Under the pieces are notes generated by a model. That model worked only from the letters and a program-made list of their open reading frames with translations. It did not search any database and was not told the DNA's origin. A stretch of 64,000 nucleotides of DNA. Source: Urophycis tenuis. Taxonomy: Eukaryota > Chordata > Actinopteri > Gadiformes > Phycidae. The translations under genes and the position numbers were made by a program. Location of the stretch: NCBI GenBank assembly GCA_036785325.1, contig JAXIVH010000006.1:3343909-3407908 (forward strand), given 5' to 3'. This document shows positions 62,576 to 64,000 of this stretch, piece after piece. Each line of letters begins with the position of its first letter. Position 1 is the stretch's first letter.

Positions 62576-63376
62576 GAAGACTCGGACCACAAATGGACCC
62601 AGCAGAGAGGAACCCATACTGGGGCACCCGTTTGGCACTGGGGGGACCTCGGTCAGCCAGACGGGCCACCAAGCCTCAGAACGGGCCAGCTGAGGCCAAC
62701 CCGTTCTGTGGAACCCGTTTGGCACTGGGGGGGACCTCGGTCAGCCAGACGGGCCACCAAGCCTGCAGCTCCGCTGTCCAGCTGGGCCCCTGCGACCGAC
62801 ACTGGGGAGATGATCACACTGTTTGAGTATTTCAGACGGCGGGTTGTCTTCCCTCACTACCAGGAGGAGCCGCAGCGGCCTCCTGTCTCCGCCGCTGGGC
62901 CGCAGCGCCCTCCTGTCTCCGCCGCTGGGCCGCAGCGGTCTCCTGTCTCCGCCGCTGGGCCGCAGCCGTCCCCAGTTGGGGAGGTCCAGCCGACGCCCGC
63001 TCCATGCACGCTGGTGGCTGTCCGACCGGCTCCGCTCCCAGAGACTGCAGCCGCTCCAGAGACTCCGCCCCCGGAGACTGCAGCCGCTCCAGAGACTCCG
63101 CCCCCTGAGTCTGCAGCCGCTCCAGAGACTCCGCCCTCAGATTCTGCAGCCTCAGCCTCCCCTGAGGCCCTGGTCCCAGTGGCATTCCATGAGTCCAAGG
63201 GGTTCCGCCCCCGCCGCCGGCCTCCGGAGGGTTCGCACCACCACCGCCGGCCTCCAGAAGGGTGCCGCCTGACGTTCCCTGCTCCGCTCCTGGTAGCCCT
63301 CCTCCAAGCCCCCTCCTCCCACCCATCTTGGTGTTTGAGTTGGGACGTCAGGAGCCGTCCCTTGAGGGGGGGGTTC
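62576..63376 (+). pseudogene. Internal region of the LTR element: gag-like start and Pro-rich remnant
   Basis: The first ATG (62593) opens MDPAERNPYWGTRLALGGP and stops after 77 codons. A second frame is open throughout and reads a Pro/Ala-rich repeat (PQRPPVSAAG and AAAPETPPPE units). MDPAE-type starts occur in fish Ty3/gypsy-like gag, and Pro-rich segments often occur near their 3' end. This suggests a deletion that joined the two ends of a longer element. Function unlikely. Confidence 0.6.
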
Positions 63377-63781
63377 TGTCATGATCTGTCTGTGTGCTGT
63401 CGTTTTCATTGGTTTGCTTTGTGTTTCCCCTTGTCTTGGTCTGTGTCTGTGTCTGTTGTCTGGTTTTCATTGGTTTGCTCTGTTTCCCCTGTGTCCTGTT
63501 TCCCTTGGTGATTGCCCCATCGTGTTCACCTGTGTCTTGTTCCCTCACCTGTCTTGGGTTTGTAATTAGTCTGTGTATTTAAGTCCTGTCTTCTGTTCAG
63601 TCTTTGTCCGAGTCTTGTCGTCGTTGTTTCGTGTCCTCGCCGTTCATGTGAGTTGTCAATGACAACTTGTCATCTGTCTGTTCCTGTATCTTTGCTTTAG
63701 TTTGCAATTAAAAGAGCAAAAGTATTCCTGCCTGCCTCGCCTCTCTGCACTTGGGTCCAACCCCTCCACAACTCCCTGACA
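63377..63781 (+). repeat. 3' LTR
   Basis: 405 bp, same ends as the 5' LTR. An attaaaag word near its 3' end may be the polyadenylation signal. The divergence from the 5' LTR shows the insertion is not brand new. Confidence 0.9.
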
Positions 63782-63786
63782 CTGTA

Positions 63787-64000
63787 AATGTATTTTGCGT
63801 ATGTATTGTAAAATAGTTGATGAGTGATGACTCATCAAACTGGCATTACAATGGAGATTAACCGGTTTAGAAAAGTTATTTATAGTTACTATCTGTAGAT
63901 ACTTTTCATTTGTAAGATGAATATGCATCTTTAAAATGACAGGAGGCTAATACAACAAAAACTGTAAAACATTTATCTTGAGACTTGATTTTTTTTTTTT
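63787..64000. other. Window end, no gene seen
   Basis: AT-rich sequence ending in a T run. No feature is supported. Confidence 0.5.

Larger units (their letters stand above)
62200..63781 (+). mobile_element. Short non-autonomous LTR retrotransposon with 5-bp target duplication
   Basis: Direct repeats at 62200-62575 and 63377-63781 both begin TGTCATGATCTG and end TGACA. The flanks are CTGTA on both sides (62195-62199 and 63782-63786), a perfect 5-bp duplication. A purine tract (gaggggggggttc) sits directly before the 3' LTR, as expected for plus-strand priming. The internal part is only about 800 bp and shows no protease, reverse transcriptase, RNase H or integrase. Confidence 0.93.

Overview
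This window is nuclear DNA of a bony fish, most likely a teleost. Genes are split into short exons with GT-AG introns. The density of (TG)n, (GA)n, (CT)n, poly-C and minisatellite repeats is extreme. The mobile DNA is of fish type: a Tc1-like element, an hAT-like element, tRNA-derived SINEs and a short LTR element. The repeat density would suit a gadiform (cod-like) fish, but that is inference.

Four protein-coding genes lie on the + strand, and I rebuilt each exon by exon. (1) 122-12801: rap1gap2, a GTPase-activating protein for Rap1. Its 5' part lies outside the window; 19 exons are visible, and exon 2 carries one extra base that breaks the frame. (2) 15117-16219: aurkaip1 (mitoribosomal protein mS38), 3 coding exons, 214 residues. 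(3) 20096-27759: mxra8, an Ig-like type I membrane protein, 10 coding exons, 443 residues. (4) 30675-58476: dvl1 (Dishevelled-1, Wnt signalling), 15 coding exons, 738 residues, with DIX, PDZ and DEP domains. The last three form a block also seen at human 1p36.33 (AURKAIP1, MXRA8, DVL1). In human, RAP1GAP2 is on another chromosome, so its position here marks a rearrangement boundary.

The genes act in different pathways (Rap1 signalling, mitochondrial translation, cell adhesion and matrix, Wnt) and do not form a functional unit. Between them are untranslated regions, promoter-proximal DNA and transposons: the Tc1-like element at 17038-18976 with a SINE fragment inside it, the hAT-like element at 28045-28810, and a SINE cluster after dvl1 interrupted by an LTR element at 62200-63781 with a perfect 5-bp target duplication.

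I found no novel enzymatic or defence system. The most unusual signals concern how repeats meet splice sites. dvl1 intron 3 begins with (AC)n and ends with (GT)n, the layout reported for fish introns whose ends pair as RNA. Several other acceptors use TG or CT repeats in place of an ordinary polypyrimidine tract. A 37-bp minisatellite of 13 units has grown out of the dvl1 exon 11 splice donor, at the place where a linker exon known from other Dishevelled genes is missing.
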